Below are positions 52,422-60,965 of a stretch of DNA of 64,000 bases, piece after piece. The translations under genes and the position numbers were made by a program. The notes beneath the pieces are model-generated. The model did not search any database and was not told where the DNA came from. It worked only from the letters and a program-made list of their open reading frames with translations. Within the stretch, counting starts at the first letter, position 1. Each line of letters starts with the position of its first letter. This DNA comes from Tardiphaga sp. P9-11 (GTDB taxonomy: Bacteria; Pseudomonadota; Alphaproteobacteria; Rhizobiales; Xanthobacteraceae): positions 930,001 to 994,000 of the forward strand of contig NZ_NPKQ01000002.1 of assembly GCF_008329525.1 (NCBI RefSeq), given 5' to 3'.

Positions 52422-53186
52422 ATGGAGAATATGCTTCTCGTCGGACTGTCGCGGCAGATGACGCTCCGGCGGCAAATGGACGTCGTGGCGAACAACATTG
52501 CGAACATCAACACCTCGGGCTTCAAGGCCGAGCGGACGATTTTCGAGGAATATCTGAGCCCGGGCGCGCGCGAAGACAACTTCGTCGGTCGCGACCGCCG
52601 CGTGTCCTTCGTGCAGGACCGCGCCACGATGCATGATTTCACCGGCGGCGCGACCGAGCAGACCAAGAATCCGCTGGATGTCGCCATCGACGGCAACGCA
52701 TTCTTCGCGGTGCAGACCCCGGCCGGCGAGCGCTACACCCGCGACGGCGGCATGCAGATCAATCCGCAAGGCCAGCTCGTGACAGCGTCGGGCTTGCCCG
52801 TCCTCGGCGCCAACGGCCCGATCGTGTTCCAGCAGACCGACCACGACATCAACATCTCGCAGGACGGCACCGTCACGGTACTTGAAGGCATCAACCGTAT
52901 CGACTCGGTGCGTGGCAAGATTCGCATGGTCAACTTCGCGCAGCCCCAGCGACTGGTGAAGGAAGGCTCCAACCTGTTCTCAGCCGCCCCTGGCGCCAAT
53001 CCGCAGCCATCCACCACGTCGAAGCTCAATCAGGGCTTCATCGAAAAGTCGAACGTCAGCTCAGTCGTCGAAATGACCCGGATGATCGACGTCACCCGCG
53101 CCTATACCGAACTGTCCAACATGCTGCAGTCGCAAGGTGACGCGCGACGCTCCGCCATCGAAAAACTTGCCGACGTTCCGGCTTAA
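52422..53186 (+). CDS. flgF: Flagellar basal-body rod protein FlgF
   Basis: 254 residues. Flg_bb_rod N-terminus RQMTLRRQMDVVANNIANINTSGFKAER, then DVAIDGNAFFAVQTPAGERYTRDGGMQINPQGQLVTASGLPVLG and a C-terminal Flg_bbr_C helix SSVVEMTRMIDVTRAYTELSNMLQS. Start fixed at ATG 52422 with GGGGAG. First gene of the flgF-flgG-flgA-flgH unit. Confidence 0.96.
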   Translation: MENMLLVGLSRQMTLRRQMDVVANNIANINTSGFKAERTIFEEYLSPGAREDNFVGRDRRVSFVQDRATMHDFTGGATEQTKNPLDVAIDGNAFFAVQTPAGERYTRDGGMQINPQGQLVTASGLPVLGANGPIVFQQTDHDINISQDGTVTVLEGINRIDSVRGKIRMVNFAQPQRLVKEGSNLFSAAPGANPQPSTTSKLNQGFIEKSNVSSVVEMTRMIDVTRAYTELSNMLQSQGDARRSAIEKLADVPA

Positions 53187-53198
53187 GGAATCTGACCC

Positions 53199-53987
53199 AT
53201 GCGCGCTCTTTACACTGCAGCGACCGGGATGGCAGCCCAGGAACTCAACGTCCAGGTCATCTCGAACAATATCGCCAATATGCGCACGACCGGCTTCAAG
53301 AAGCAGCGGGCGGCGTTCCAGGACCTCATCTACGATCACGTGCGCCGCGTCGGCGCGCAGGCATCGGATCAGGGCACAGTCATTCCAGTCGGCGTCGACA
53401 TCGGCGGCGGCGTGAAGACCGTCGGTACTCCGCGCATGATGACCCAAGGCACGCTGTCGGCGACCGGCGGCGATCTCGATATCGCCGTCCGCGGCGAAGG
53501 CTTCTTCAAGATCCAGCTCACCGATGGCACCTTCGCCTATACCCGCGATGGTACGTTTTCCACTGACCAGCAGGGCCGCATCGTCAACGCGCAAGGCAAC
53601 CTGCTGCAGCCAACGATCTCGATTCCCCAGGCATCGTCGCAACTCTCGATCAACGCGCAGGGCCAGGTCTCGGTCATTGTACCGGGCTCGACGACCCCGA
53701 CCGTCCTCGGACAGATCAACCTCACCCGCTTCATCAACAAGGCCGGCCTCAATTCGATCGGCGATAACCTGTTCACCGAAACACCGGCCTCCGGCCCACC
53801 ACAGGACGGCGTCGCCAATGCCGACGGCTTCGGCGACATGCAGCAGCGCAACCTCGAAATGGCCAATGTCGAAGTCGTCACCGAAATCTCGGACCTGATC
53901 GCCGCACAGCGCGCCTATGAGATGAACGCCAAGGTCATCAGTGCCGCCGACCAGATGCTGCAGTCCACCGCCGGCATGTTCCGCTGA
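53199..53987 (+). CDS. flgG: Flagellar basal-body rod protein FlgG
   Basis: 262 residues, the normal FlgG length. RALYTAATGMAAQELNVQVISNNIANMRTTGFKKQRAAFQDLIY and the C-terminal LEMANVEVVTEISDLIAAQRAYEMNAKVISAADQMLQSTAGMFR are hallmarks. Distal rod protein. Starts 12 bases after flgF. Confidence 0.97.
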   Translation: MRALYTAATGMAAQELNVQVISNNIANMRTTGFKKQRAAFQDLIYDHVRRVGAQASDQGTVIPVGVDIGGGVKTVGTPRMMTQGTLSATGGDLDIAVRGEGFFKIQLTDGTFAYTRDGTFSTDQQGRIVNAQGNLLQPTISIPQASSQLSINAQGQVSVIVPGSTTPTVLGQINLTRFINKAGLNSIGDNLFTETPASGPPQDGVANADGFGDMQQRNLEMANVEVVTEISDLIAAQRAYEMNAKVISAADQMLQSTAGMFR

Positions 53988-53998
53988 GGAGAATGATC

Positions 53999-55147
53999 AT
54001 GACATCAGCCATGCGCTCGCTTCTTCTCGCCACCGCCCTGCTCGCGGCAGCGGCCACCGCTGCGCTCGGCCAGGCGCAGCGCGACGAGGTCATCGCATCG
54101 CCGATGCTGCGCGCCAATATCACAGTGTCCAGCGACGTGGTGAGGATTGGCGATGTCATCGACAATGCCGGCCCCGCCGCGCAGATCGCGATCTATCGCG
54201 CGCCCGACCTTGGCACCGTCGGCACGCTATCGACCGCGCAGGTGATCGCCGCGCTGCGCCAGCATCAGGTGATCGGCGTCGATACGCGCGAGCTCAAATC
54301 CATCACCGTGACGCGGCTGTCACGCAGCATCGACAGCAAGGATATCGAGAGCCAGGTAGCGCAGGCGCTGGAGAACCGTCACGGCCTTGGCGCTGCCGTC
54401 AATCTCAGCCTCACTTTCGATCGTGAAGTCCAGGGCCTGCAGCTCGACGCCAGCAACACCGGTGCGTTGCAGCCCATCGCGGCCCGGTTCGATGCGCGCA
54501 GCGGCCGTTTCGACGTCACCTTTGCGATCGGCAACGACTCCAACGTGTCTGCCACCAAGCTGCGCTTCACCGGCAGTGCCGTCGAGACCGTGGAAGCGAC
54601 GGTGCTGGTCCGCGGCGTCGAACGCAATGAAGTGCTGAAATCTTCCGATGTTGTCATCGAGCGCCGCCCGAAAGCCGAAGTCGGTAACGATGGCGCCACG
54701 CGGGACCGCGCCGTGGGCATGCAGAGCCGCCGCCAACTGCGTGCCGGTCAGGCAATCCGCAATGCCGACCTCGCCAAGCCTGACCTAGTCACCCGCGATC
54801 AGGCGGTGACGCTGATCTACGAAACCTCGGGGCTTTATCTCACGCTGCGGGGCAAGGCCATCGAAGGCGGCACCGAAGGCGACGTCGTCAACGTGATCAA
54901 CCTGCAGTCCAAGCGCACCGTCTCAGGTGTCATCGTCGGCCGCGGCCAGGTCGCCGTTTCCGCTCCGACGCCGCGCCTCCCCGCGCAAGTCGGAGCTCCC
55001 GCACCAACTCCTGTCCCAACCCGTGAGTCTCCCTCCTCCGAAAAAATCTCCCAGGCCAGACCTCCCCTGGTCGACTCTCCCGCTGCCACCTCTCCCGTCG
55101 CTCTCGCTGCCAACGACCATGTGCCTGTTTCTCGAAAAGCTGAGTAA
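53999..55147 (+). CDS. flgA: Flagella basal body P-ring formation protein FlgA
   Basis: 382 residues: signal peptide, SAF-like domain and the ChapFlgA C-terminal part (LRAGQAIRNADLAKPDLVTRDQAVTLIYETSGLYLTLRGKAIEGGTEGDVVNVINLQSKRTVSGVIVGRGQVAV). GAGGAG upstream favours ATG 53999 over 53993. A Pro/Ser-rich tail of about 55 residues after the domain is unusual for the family. Periplasmic chaperone of FlgI. Six bases to flgH. Confidence 0.92.
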   Translation: MTSAMRSLLLATALLAAAATAALGQAQRDEVIASPMLRANITVSSDVVRIGDVIDNAGPAAQIAIYRAPDLGTVGTLSTAQVIAALRQHQVIGVDTRELKSITVTRLSRSIDSKDIESQVAQALENRHGLGAAVNLSLTFDREVQGLQLDASNTGALQPIAARFDARSGRFDVTFAIGNDSNVSATKLRFTGSAVETVEATVLVRGVERNEVLKSSDVVIERRPKAEVGNDGATRDRAVGMQSRRQLRAGQAIRNADLAKPDLVTRDQAVTLIYETSGLYLTLRGKAIEGGTEGDVVNVINLQSKRTVSGVIVGRGQVAVSAPTPRLPAQVGAPAPTPVPTRESPSSEKISQARPPLVDSPAATSPVALAANDHVPVSRKAE

Positions 55148-55152
55148 AGTTG

Positions 55153-55905
55153 ATGTTCCAGTTCAATCGTCCCTTCGTCACTGGTGCTGCACTTCTGGCG
55201 GTCGGCCTTGCTGCCAGTGGCTGCTCGTCGATCGACCGCCTCGCCTCCATCGGCGAGAAGCCTGCGCTCACGGCGATCGAGAATCCGACGACACAGCCCG
55301 GCTACAAGCCGGTGCAGATGCCGATGCCTAAACCGGAAGTCGCGTCCTACAACGCCAACTCGCTATGGCGCAGCGGATCGCGTGCGTTCTTCAAGGATCA
55401 GCGCGCGCGCCAGATCGGTGACATTCTGACGGTTACCGTGAACTTCACCGACAAGGCCAACATCGCCAACGAGACCCAGCGCAGCCGCACCAATACGGAA
55501 AATTCGGGGATCACCGACTTTGCGGGCAGCAAACTGCTGACCGGCTCGGCCGCTTCGGTCCTGCCCGGCCGTCTGCTGACGGCTGACGGATCGTCGTCGA
55601 GCGATGGCAAGGGATCGGTGGCGCGGCAGGAAGCGTTGCAGACCAGCGTCGCTGCCGTGGTCACGCAATTGCTGCCGAACGGTAATCTCGTGGTCGAAGG
55701 CAAGCAGGAAATCCGCGTCAACTACGAAATCCGCGAACTGATCGTCGCCGGCATCGTGCGTCCGGAAGACATTCAGAGCGACAACACCATCGACAGCGCC
55801 AAGATCGCACAGGCCCGCATCGCCTATGGCGGTCGCGGCCAGATCTCGGATGTCCAGCAGCCGCGCTACGGCCAGCAGGTAATGGACGTACTGCTGCCGT
55901 TCTAA
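55153..55905 (+). CDS. flgH: Flagellar L-ring protein FlgH
   Basis: 250 residues, lipoprotein: lipobox LAASGCSS followed by a normal FlgH body with NSLWRSGSRAFFKDQRARQIGDILTVTVNFTDKANIANETQRSR and the C-terminal VAGIVRPEDIQSDNTIDSAKIAQARIAYGGRGQISDVQQPRYGQQVMDVLLPF. Outer-membrane ring of the basal body. Last gene of the operon; a hairpin follows. Confidence 0.96.
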   Translation: MFQFNRPFVTGAALLAVGLAASGCSSIDRLASIGEKPALTAIENPTTQPGYKPVQMPMPKPEVASYNANSLWRSGSRAFFKDQRARQIGDILTVTVNFTDKANIANETQRSRTNTENSGITDFAGSKLLTGSAASVLPGRLLTADGSSSSDGKGSVARQEALQTSVAAVVTQLLPNGNLVVEGKQEIRVNYEIRELIVAGIVRPEDIQSDNTIDSAKIAQARIAYGGRGQISDVQQPRYGQQVMDVLLPF

Positions 55906-55961
55906 CCCTTGGAGAGCTCCCACATCTCATCGTGCTCCCACGCGGTGAGGTGTTTCAACGC

Positions 55962-55992
55962 GGCCTTCCGCCAGCTCCCCTGGCGGAAGGCC
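55962..55992. terminator. Hairpin between flgH and the convergent FAH-like gene
   Basis: Perfect 12-bp stem GGCCTTCCGCCA / TGGCGGAAGGCC, 7-base loop. No long T-run follows in either direction. Placement between convergent genes (55905, 56035) supports a terminator role. Confidence 0.6.
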
Positions 55993-56034
55993 GTCGTCGT
56001 TCTGAGCCGAAGCGAACGCGGCGCGCGTCATTCG

Positions 56035-56823
56035 TCAGCTTTTGAAATCCACCTCGACACTGCCCAGTCCAAGCAACTCCATCCGGACGTGATCTCCGAC
56101 ATTGAGCCATGCTGTCTGCACGAGACTGCCCGTCAGTACGAAGTCCCCGGCGCGCAGTATCTTGTCCCGGGCCGCGAGATGGTTGGCAAGCCAGGCCAGT
56201 GCATGATGTGGATGACCAAGAACATCGGCGCCGTTGCCTCGCCCCACTTCCGTGCCGTTGACGATGGCACGTCCAATCACTGACAGAAGATCAGGCGCGT
56301 TGCCACGAGCAACAGGCGCACCCAGAACACATCCTGCCGCAAAGAAATCATCCGCGATCAGTGTCGGCGCATCCATGCTGCGCCAATCCGCATAACGATC
56401 ATCGACGATCTCGATGGCCGGATGATAAGCTTCGATCGCTGTTGCGACATCATCAGCGGTGAACGGCTCGCCCGATGGCATCAGATCGCTCGCGAGCTGG
56501 ACCGCAATTTCACACTCCACGCCCACATGTACATAGTCGTTGTAGCGCAGCGACGTTCCGGTGGCATGAACACCGCCCATATAGAGTCCGCCGGCGCAAG
56601 GATGCGAAATGCCGAGATACTGCTGCATCACCGCACTGGTACAGCCGATCTTGTAACCGACCTGCAATCCGAAATCGGGGGAAAGCAAATTGTGAAGCGC
56701 GTCCTGCACGCGATAGCCGTCGGCTTCGTCATGCGGGACCGCGTCTGCCGGCAATATGGTGAGCGGCGCGCGGTTGCGGCGGACGTAGGCCAGGATTTTG
56801 GCAATCGCGAGGTACTTTTCCAT
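56035..56823 (-). CDS. 2-keto-4-pentenoate hydratase / FAH family protein
   Basis: 262 residues. HpaH/MhpD-like hydratase fold with DGYRVQDALHNLLSPDFGLQVGYKIGCTSAVMQQYLGISHPCAGGLYMGGV, VGVECEIAVQLASDLM and PHHALAWLANHLAARDKILRAGDFVLTGSLVQ. Would hydrate 2-hydroxypenta-2,4-dienoate-type products of meta-cleavage. It is isolated from the catabolic cluster at 17025-22526, and is placed here between flagellar genes and dksA. Confidence 0.85.
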   Translation of the reverse strand: MEKYLAIAKILAYVRRNRAPLTILPADAVPHDEADGYRVQDALHNLLSPDFGLQVGYKIGCTSAVMQQYLGISHPCAGGLYMGGVHATGTSLRYNDYVHVGVECEIAVQLASDLMPSGEPFTADDVATAIEAYHPAIEIVDDRYADWRSMDAPTLIADDFFAAGCVLGAPVARGNAPDLLSVIGRAIVNGTEVGRGNGADVLGHPHHALAWLANHLAARDKILRAGDFVLTGSLVQTAWLNVGDHVRMELLGLGSVEVDFKS

Positions 56824-56958
56824 CGGCGGTCCCTTCGCTCGTCACACGGCTCGCGCCGACATATGACCAACGCGTAACGACCGCCATCCTGCTTGGCAAC
56901 CATGCACAGCGTCGCTGCCGCGAAGCGACGCTCGCACCACTACAAATCGTCCTGAAGT

Positions 56959-57222
56959 TCAGCCGAAGACCCTGGTCAAGTCTTCATGAAGCCGCCGCAT
57001 CCCGGCGGGCCCGGTGAAGATCTCCCTCACCTCGGCAAGAGCCTCCGTGGTCAGGACGTCTTCGGAGCGTCGGCCCTGCGCCGCAGTCGCGAGAATGCGC
57101 GATGCGATGGCTGCCTGATTGCAGGAGGTGCGATGCTGCTCAGGCACCTTTGCGACGACCTTCTGCAGAACATTCCGCATCAGCGCAATTGTATCGGGAT
57201 CATAAGAGGCAGGCGCAGCCAT
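56959..57222 (-). CDS. Conserved hypothetical protein
   Basis: 87 residues, helical, without membrane segment: MAAPASYDPDTIALMRNVLQKVVAKVPEQHRTSCNQAAIASRILATAAQGRRSE, then two short helices ending DLTRVFG. It resembles small rhizobial proteins of unknown role. No operon partner. A GGGAGG ribosome-binding site precedes the ATG. Confidence 0.65.
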   Translation of the reverse strand: MAAPASYDPDTIALMRNVLQKVVAKVPEQHRTSCNQAAIASRILATAAQGRRSEDVLTTEALAEVREIFTGPAGMRRLHEDLTRVFG

Positions 57223-57382
57223 AGTTCATCCTCCCGTTTTTCTGGGGCAAGCCTACGTCCTATTGAGGAATGATGACGTTCATATTCGCGTGTTTAAGAA
57301 TGTCGTCGTGCTGCAGTGCAACGACCCCGACATGCCGCATCGCGCTGCGTGCGCGGTAGCGTATTCGGAATTCCGAAATGAA

Positions 57383-57409
57383 AAACGGCCGCCCGATGGG
57401 CGGCCGTTT
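57383..57409 (-). terminator. Intrinsic terminator of dksA
   Basis: Perfect 12-bp stem AAACGGCCGCCC / GGGCGGCCGTTT, 3-base loop, 13 bases after the dksA stop codon, with T-rich continuation (TTCATTTC) on the minus strand. Confidence 0.85.
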
Positions 57410-57422
57410 GGTATCTGAAAGA

Positions 57423-57833
57423 CTATTCGTCGCGATAAACCTTTTCGCGCTTCTCGTGGCGCTCCTGGGCTTCCACGGAGAGTGTTGCGATCGGGCGGGC
57501 TTCAAGCCGCTTCAGCGAGATCGGTTCGCCGGTCTCCTCGCAATAGCCGTAGGTATTGTCCTCGATGCGCAGCAGCGCAGCATCGATCTTGGAGATCAAC
57601 TTGCGTTGCCGGTCGCGCGCTCGCAGTTCGATCGCGCGGTCGGTTTCCGACGACGCCCGGTCAGCGAGGTCAGGGTGATTGACGTTCTCCTCCTGCAGGG
57701 TCTGCAGGGTGAGTTTCGATTCGCGGAGGATTTCTTCCTTCCAGGCCAGCAATTTCGCGCGGAAATAGTCGCGCTGCCGGTCGTTCATGAAAGGCTCTTT
57801 GTCGGAGGGGCGATAGCTTTTCAACTTGTCCAA
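57423..57833 (-). CDS. dksA: RNA polymerase-binding transcription factor DksA
   Basis: 136 residues. DksA coiled-coil helix EPFMNDRQRDYFRAKLLAWKEEILRESKLTLQTLQEENVNHPDLADRASSETDRAIELRARDRQRKLISKIDAALLRIEDNTYGYCEETGEPISLKRLEARPIATLSVEAQERHEK. Only one of the four zinc Cys remains (GYCEETGEPI), as in the Cys-poor DksA variants. The N-terminus is set at TTG 57833 (MDKLKSYRPSDKEP in relatives), without a clear ribosome-binding site; an ATG at 57788 is also possible. Binds the RNAP secondary channel in the stringent response. Confidence 0.9.
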   Translation of the reverse strand: MDKLKSYRPSDKEPFMNDRQRDYFRAKLLAWKEEILRESKLTLQTLQEENVNHPDLADRASSETDRAIELRARDRQRKLISKIDAALLRIEDNTYGYCEETGEPISLKRLEARPIATLSVEAQERHEKREKVYRDE

Positions 57834-58084
57834 GGCCAATCCATCTATGCGTGCAAGGCGCCGGAAATGACCGGCCGCGCCGCAGCTTATATAGCTAGGC
57901 CTTGTGACAGACAATAACGTCCGGATACCTCCGGAACCGCCGTCCACCGCGCTATTTCACCCCGGAACCGGGCTACTACAGCCACACGACAGCCCCACCC
58001 CGGTCTTTAGTCAAAAGGCTATTTGAAGGGCTATAAACGGCGTTTTGCGCGGGCTGGGCCCGCCCCAGAGCCGCTCCGAGCGGA

Positions 58085-58495
58085 TCAGACCTGGCCAGCC
58101 TTGGCCAGCTCAACTTCGACCCGCAGCTCGATCTCAGAGAGCACGGCGTCCAGACCGGGTTCGCCTGATGATTCCTTGAGGTTGGCGGCCGCGCTGCGCA
58201 GCCGCGCCACCATGGCCGGATTGATCGAGCCCGTGAGCAGGCCGATCTTGAGTTCATCGAGGACATCGAGCGCGCCGCGGCCGCGCTTCACCGAGCGCTT
58301 GCGACGCTCCATGGGATCTTCGACGCTCTGCATGGCCAGAAGCGCATCGATGCTGTTGGCGGCCCGTGGCGCTGCGGTCGGTCTGGTCTCGGAGGTCGGT
58401 GTTGCGTCAGGCAATGAAAACCCGGTCGAACTGGTTTTCTTTGCTCCCGAAGACGGGGCTCCAAATGTGGTGCCGTTCGGTCCGTAAATGCGCAT
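58085..58495 (-). CDS. fliX: Flagellar assembly regulator FliX
   Basis: 136 residues. Conserved C-terminal FliX core ALLAMQSVEDPMERRKRSVKRGRGALDVLDELKIGLLTGSINPAMVARLRSAA and N-terminus MRIYGPNGTTFG, which fixes the start at 58495 over the longer open frame. FliX works with FlbD to couple class II assembly to sigma54 transcription. Divergent from flgI with CtrA-type and sigma54 sites between. Confidence 0.9.
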   Translation of the reverse strand: MRIYGPNGTTFGAPSSGAKKTSSTGFSLPDATPTSETRPTAAPRAANSIDALLAMQSVEDPMERRKRSVKRGRGALDVLDELKIGLLTGSINPAMVARLRSAAANLKESSGEPGLDAVLSEIELRVEVELAKAGQV

Positions 58496-58602
58496 CGGCG
58501 TGTCCAGCGAGGGTAATGGCCGATCCCGGCCCACGGCGGCTTGCCGTTCGCTCAGTACCATCGCGAGCGTAAACGGACCTCCGTCCGGAAAGGTCGTCTT
58601 TT

Positions 58603-58621
58603 ATGGTTAATCAATCGTAAA
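58603..58621 (-). promoter_or_regulatory. CtrA-type site upstream of fliX
   Basis: On the fliX strand: TTTA-CGATTGA-TTAACCAT, one mismatch from TTAA-N7-TTAA. It sits 108-126 bases before fliX in the 327-base gap shared with flgI, which has no gene of its own. Confidence 0.6.
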
Positions 58622-58736
58622 CGGCCCGGCAAAATCTGCCGCAGGCGGCACATTCGCCGGGGCCAGGCCGCTCACGCGGCGTGCCTGAATTTATTATTCA
58701 CATTATAAATCAGTAGCTTAATCCATAGAAATCCGC

Positions 58737-58752
58737 TGGCACGGCACTCGCA
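58737..58752 (+). promoter_or_regulatory. Sigma54 promoter of the flgI operon
   Basis: TGGCACGGCACTCGCA with GG at 58738-58739 and GC at 58750-58751 (ten bases between). It starts 86 bases before the flgI start and is oriented towards it. It shares TGGCACG-N4-TCGC with the flgF promoter, which makes a common FlbD/sigma54 control likely. Confidence 0.75.
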
Positions 58753-58822
58753 TAATGAGAGCTGGGTCGTCGTCATTGGGAGTGGCGAGCGGTCCAGTGA
58801 AGACCTCAGCGGGGAGCAGAGG

Positions 58823-59947
58823 ATGCCGAGCCTACCTTCGATCCGATTCTGTCAGACGGCATTTGCGGTGCTGCTCGTGCTGCTCGTGCAGGCGGTGTCG
58901 GCACATGCGACGTCGCGGATCAAGGATCTCGCCAATATCGAAGGCGTGCGGCAGAACCAGCTCATCGGTTACGGCCTCGTTGTCGGCCTCAACGGTACCG
59001 GCGACACCCTCAACAACATTCCTTTCACCAAGCAGTCGCTGCAGGCCATGCTCGAACGCATGGGCGTCAATATCCGCGGCCAGACCATCCGTACCGGCAA
59101 CGTCGCCGCGGTCATGGTCACCGGCAACCTGCCCGCTTTCGGCACCCAGGGTACCCGGCTGGACGTCACCGTCTCGGCGCTCGGCGATGCCAAGAACCTG
59201 ACCGGCGGCACCCTGCTGGTCACCCCCCTGCTCGGCGCCGACGGCAACGTCTACGCCGTCGCCCAGGGCTCCCTCGCCATCAACGGTTTTGCCGCCGAAG
59301 GCGCTGCCGCCAGCATCACCCGCGGCGTACCGACCGTTGGCCGCATCGCCAATGGCGCCATCATCGAGCGCGAGATCGAGTTTGCGCTGAACCGCCTGCC
59401 CAATGTGCGCCTCGCTTTGCGCAACCCCGACTTCACCACCGCCAAGCGCATTGCTGCCGCCGTCAACGACTTCCTGGGCTCCAAGACCGCCGAGCCGATC
59501 GATCCTTCCACCGTGCAGCTGTCGATCCCGCCGGAGTTCAAGGGCAACGTCGTCGCGCTGCTCACCGAGATCGAACAGCTGCAGGTCGAGCCGGATCTGG
59601 CCGCCAAGATCATCATCGACGAGCGCTCCGGCATCATCGTGATGGGCCGCGATGTCCGCGTCGCGACCGTCGCCGTGGCGCAAGGCAATCTCACGGTGAC
59701 GATTTCGGAGAGCGCCAACGTCAGCCAACCCAATGCGTTCTCCAACGGGCGCACCGTCGTCACGCCGAGCACGCGCGTCGGCGTGACCGAGGACGGCAAG
59801 AAGTTCGCTCTGGTGAAGGACGGCGTATCGCTGCAACAGCTCGTCGACGGCCTCAACGGCCTCGGCATCGGCCCGCGCGATCTGATCGGCATCCTGCAGG
59901 CCATCAAGGCCGCGGGTGCCATCCAGGCCGACATCGAGGTGATGTGA
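58823..59947 (+). CDS. flgI: Flagellar P-ring protein FlgI
   Basis: 374 residues. Signal peptide (MPSLPSIRFCQTAFAVLLVLLVQAVSAHA) and FlgI hallmarks SRIKDLANIEGVRQNQLIGYGLVVGLNGTGD, RTGNVAAVMVTGNLPAF, LNGLGIGPRDLIGILQAIKAAGAIQADIEVM. Periplasmic P-ring subunit assembled with FlgA. Stop TGA shares its A with the start of flgJ. Confidence 0.97.
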   Translation: MPSLPSIRFCQTAFAVLLVLLVQAVSAHATSRIKDLANIEGVRQNQLIGYGLVVGLNGTGDTLNNIPFTKQSLQAMLERMGVNIRGQTIRTGNVAAVMVTGNLPAFGTQGTRLDVTVSALGDAKNLTGGTLLVTPLLGADGNVYAVAQGSLAINGFAAEGAAASITRGVPTVGRIANGAIIEREIEFALNRLPNVRLALRNPDFTTAKRIAAAVNDFLGSKTAEPIDPSTVQLSIPPEFKGNVVALLTEIEQLQVEPDLAAKIIIDERSGIIVMGRDVRVATVAVAQGNLTVTISESANVSQPNAFSNGRTVVTPSTRVGVTEDGKKFALVKDGVSLQQLVDGLNGLGIGPRDLIGILQAIKAAGAIQADIEVM

Positions 59948-60294
59948 TGAACGTCAACACCGCCGTCGCGGCCTATCAGGCCAAGCACCCGACGATCAAT
60001 GGCCGCCCCGATCAGAACCTGATCGATGCACTGCAGAAAGTATCGCCGCAAGCTCAGGCCAAGACGCGCAAGCAGTCTGAAGACTTCGAGGCGATGTTCA
60101 TCAACACGATGTTTTCGCAGATGACATCAGGCATCAAGGGCGAAGGCCCGTTTGGCGACACGACTGGCACCGGCGCATGGCGTTCGATGCTGACAGACGA
60201 ATATTCGAGGTCGTTCGCCAAGGCCGGCGGCGTCGGCATCTCCAACGAAGTCTTTCGTTCGCTCATCATCCAGCAGGCCAATCGCGCCAGCTGA
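59947..60294 (+). CDS. flgJ: Rod-binding protein FlgJ, N-terminal domain only
   Basis: 115 residues with the rod-binding domain (KQSEDFEAMFINTMFSQMTSGIKGEGPFGDTTGTGAWRSMLTDEYSRSFAKAGGVGISNEVFRSLIIQQ). The muramidase domain of gammaproteobacterial FlgJ is absent, as usual in alphaproteobacteria. Start ATG at 59947 overlaps the flgI stop by one base (TGATGA). Confidence 0.9.
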   Translation: MNVNTAVAAYQAKHPTINGRPDQNLIDALQKVSPQAQAKTRKQSEDFEAMFINTMFSQMTSGIKGEGPFGDTTGTGAWRSMLTDEYSRSFAKAGGVGISNEVFRSLIIQQANRAS

Positions 60295-60311
60295 TCGCAG
60301 AGGACACCGCC

Positions 60312-60806
60312 ATGAACAACGCGCAACGCCAGCAAGCCGCCCCGATCGTCGCACCACGTTCGGTCGCAACACCGATGGAAGCCCGCCAGCTCGCCGACGA
60401 GTTGATGAAGGTGATGAACGAATTGCTCGCCATCATCGACCAGGAGACGGTGCTGGTCCGCGCCGGCAATATCCGTGATGCGATCAAGCTCGAAGGTCCG
60501 AAGGCGGAGATTTCGCGTCGTTACATCGCGATGATCTCGCTGCTCAAGATCAGCCAGACCTATCTCGCGCAGACGACGCCCGACCTGCTCTCGGCCTTGC
60601 GCAAGCACCATGACGTGTTCCGTGCGATGCTTCAGGTCAATCTGACTGTGCTCGCCACCGCGCATGCGGTTTCGGAAGGCATTGTCCGCGGTGTCAATGC
60701 CGAGGTGCAGAAGCGTAATATCCCGCAGACCTATACAGCGGGCGGTCGCCAGGCCCAGCCCGGCCGGGCCAACATGACGCCCATCGTCGTCAGCCGGTCA
60801 CTTTGA
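60312..60806 (+). CDS. flgN: FlgN-like flagellar export chaperone
   Basis: 164 residues, helical, matching the FlgN pattern: ELMKVMNELLAIIDQETVLVRAGNIRDAIKLEGPKAEISRRYIAM, then LKISQTYLAQTTPDLLSALRKHHDVFRAMLQVNLTVLATAH. AGAGGA precedes ATG 60312. FlgN escorts hook-filament junction proteins. Follows flgJ by 17 bases. Confidence 0.8.
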   Translation: MNNAQRQQAAPIVAPRSVATPMEARQLADELMKVMNELLAIIDQETVLVRAGNIRDAIKLEGPKAEISRRYIAMISLLKISQTYLAQTTPDLLSALRKHHDVFRAMLQVNLTVLATAHAVSEGIVRGVNAEVQKRNIPQTYTAGGRQAQPGRANMTPIVVSRSL

Positions 60807-60965
60807 TCGTATAGTTGGTCGCAGCGTGGGCGCTTGATGCGCTGCGATATCGCTGTCTTTTGAATTAAATCGTTGCACGCATGTAAGCACCGGATTCAGC
60901 CGTCCGGTGCATAATGTCGTTTGGGAACGGGTCGGGATTTATCGAATGGAGCCAGGAGGGCTGCC

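Noticed and set aside
58832-59836. 334-residue frame opposite flgI
   Set aside because: Antisense shadow of a well-supported gene.
60828-60842. GG-N10-GC sequence upstream of flaG as a sigma54 promoter
   Set aside because: The flanking bases do not match TGGCACG or TTGC, and the stretch is generally G/C-rich, so the match is likely chance.
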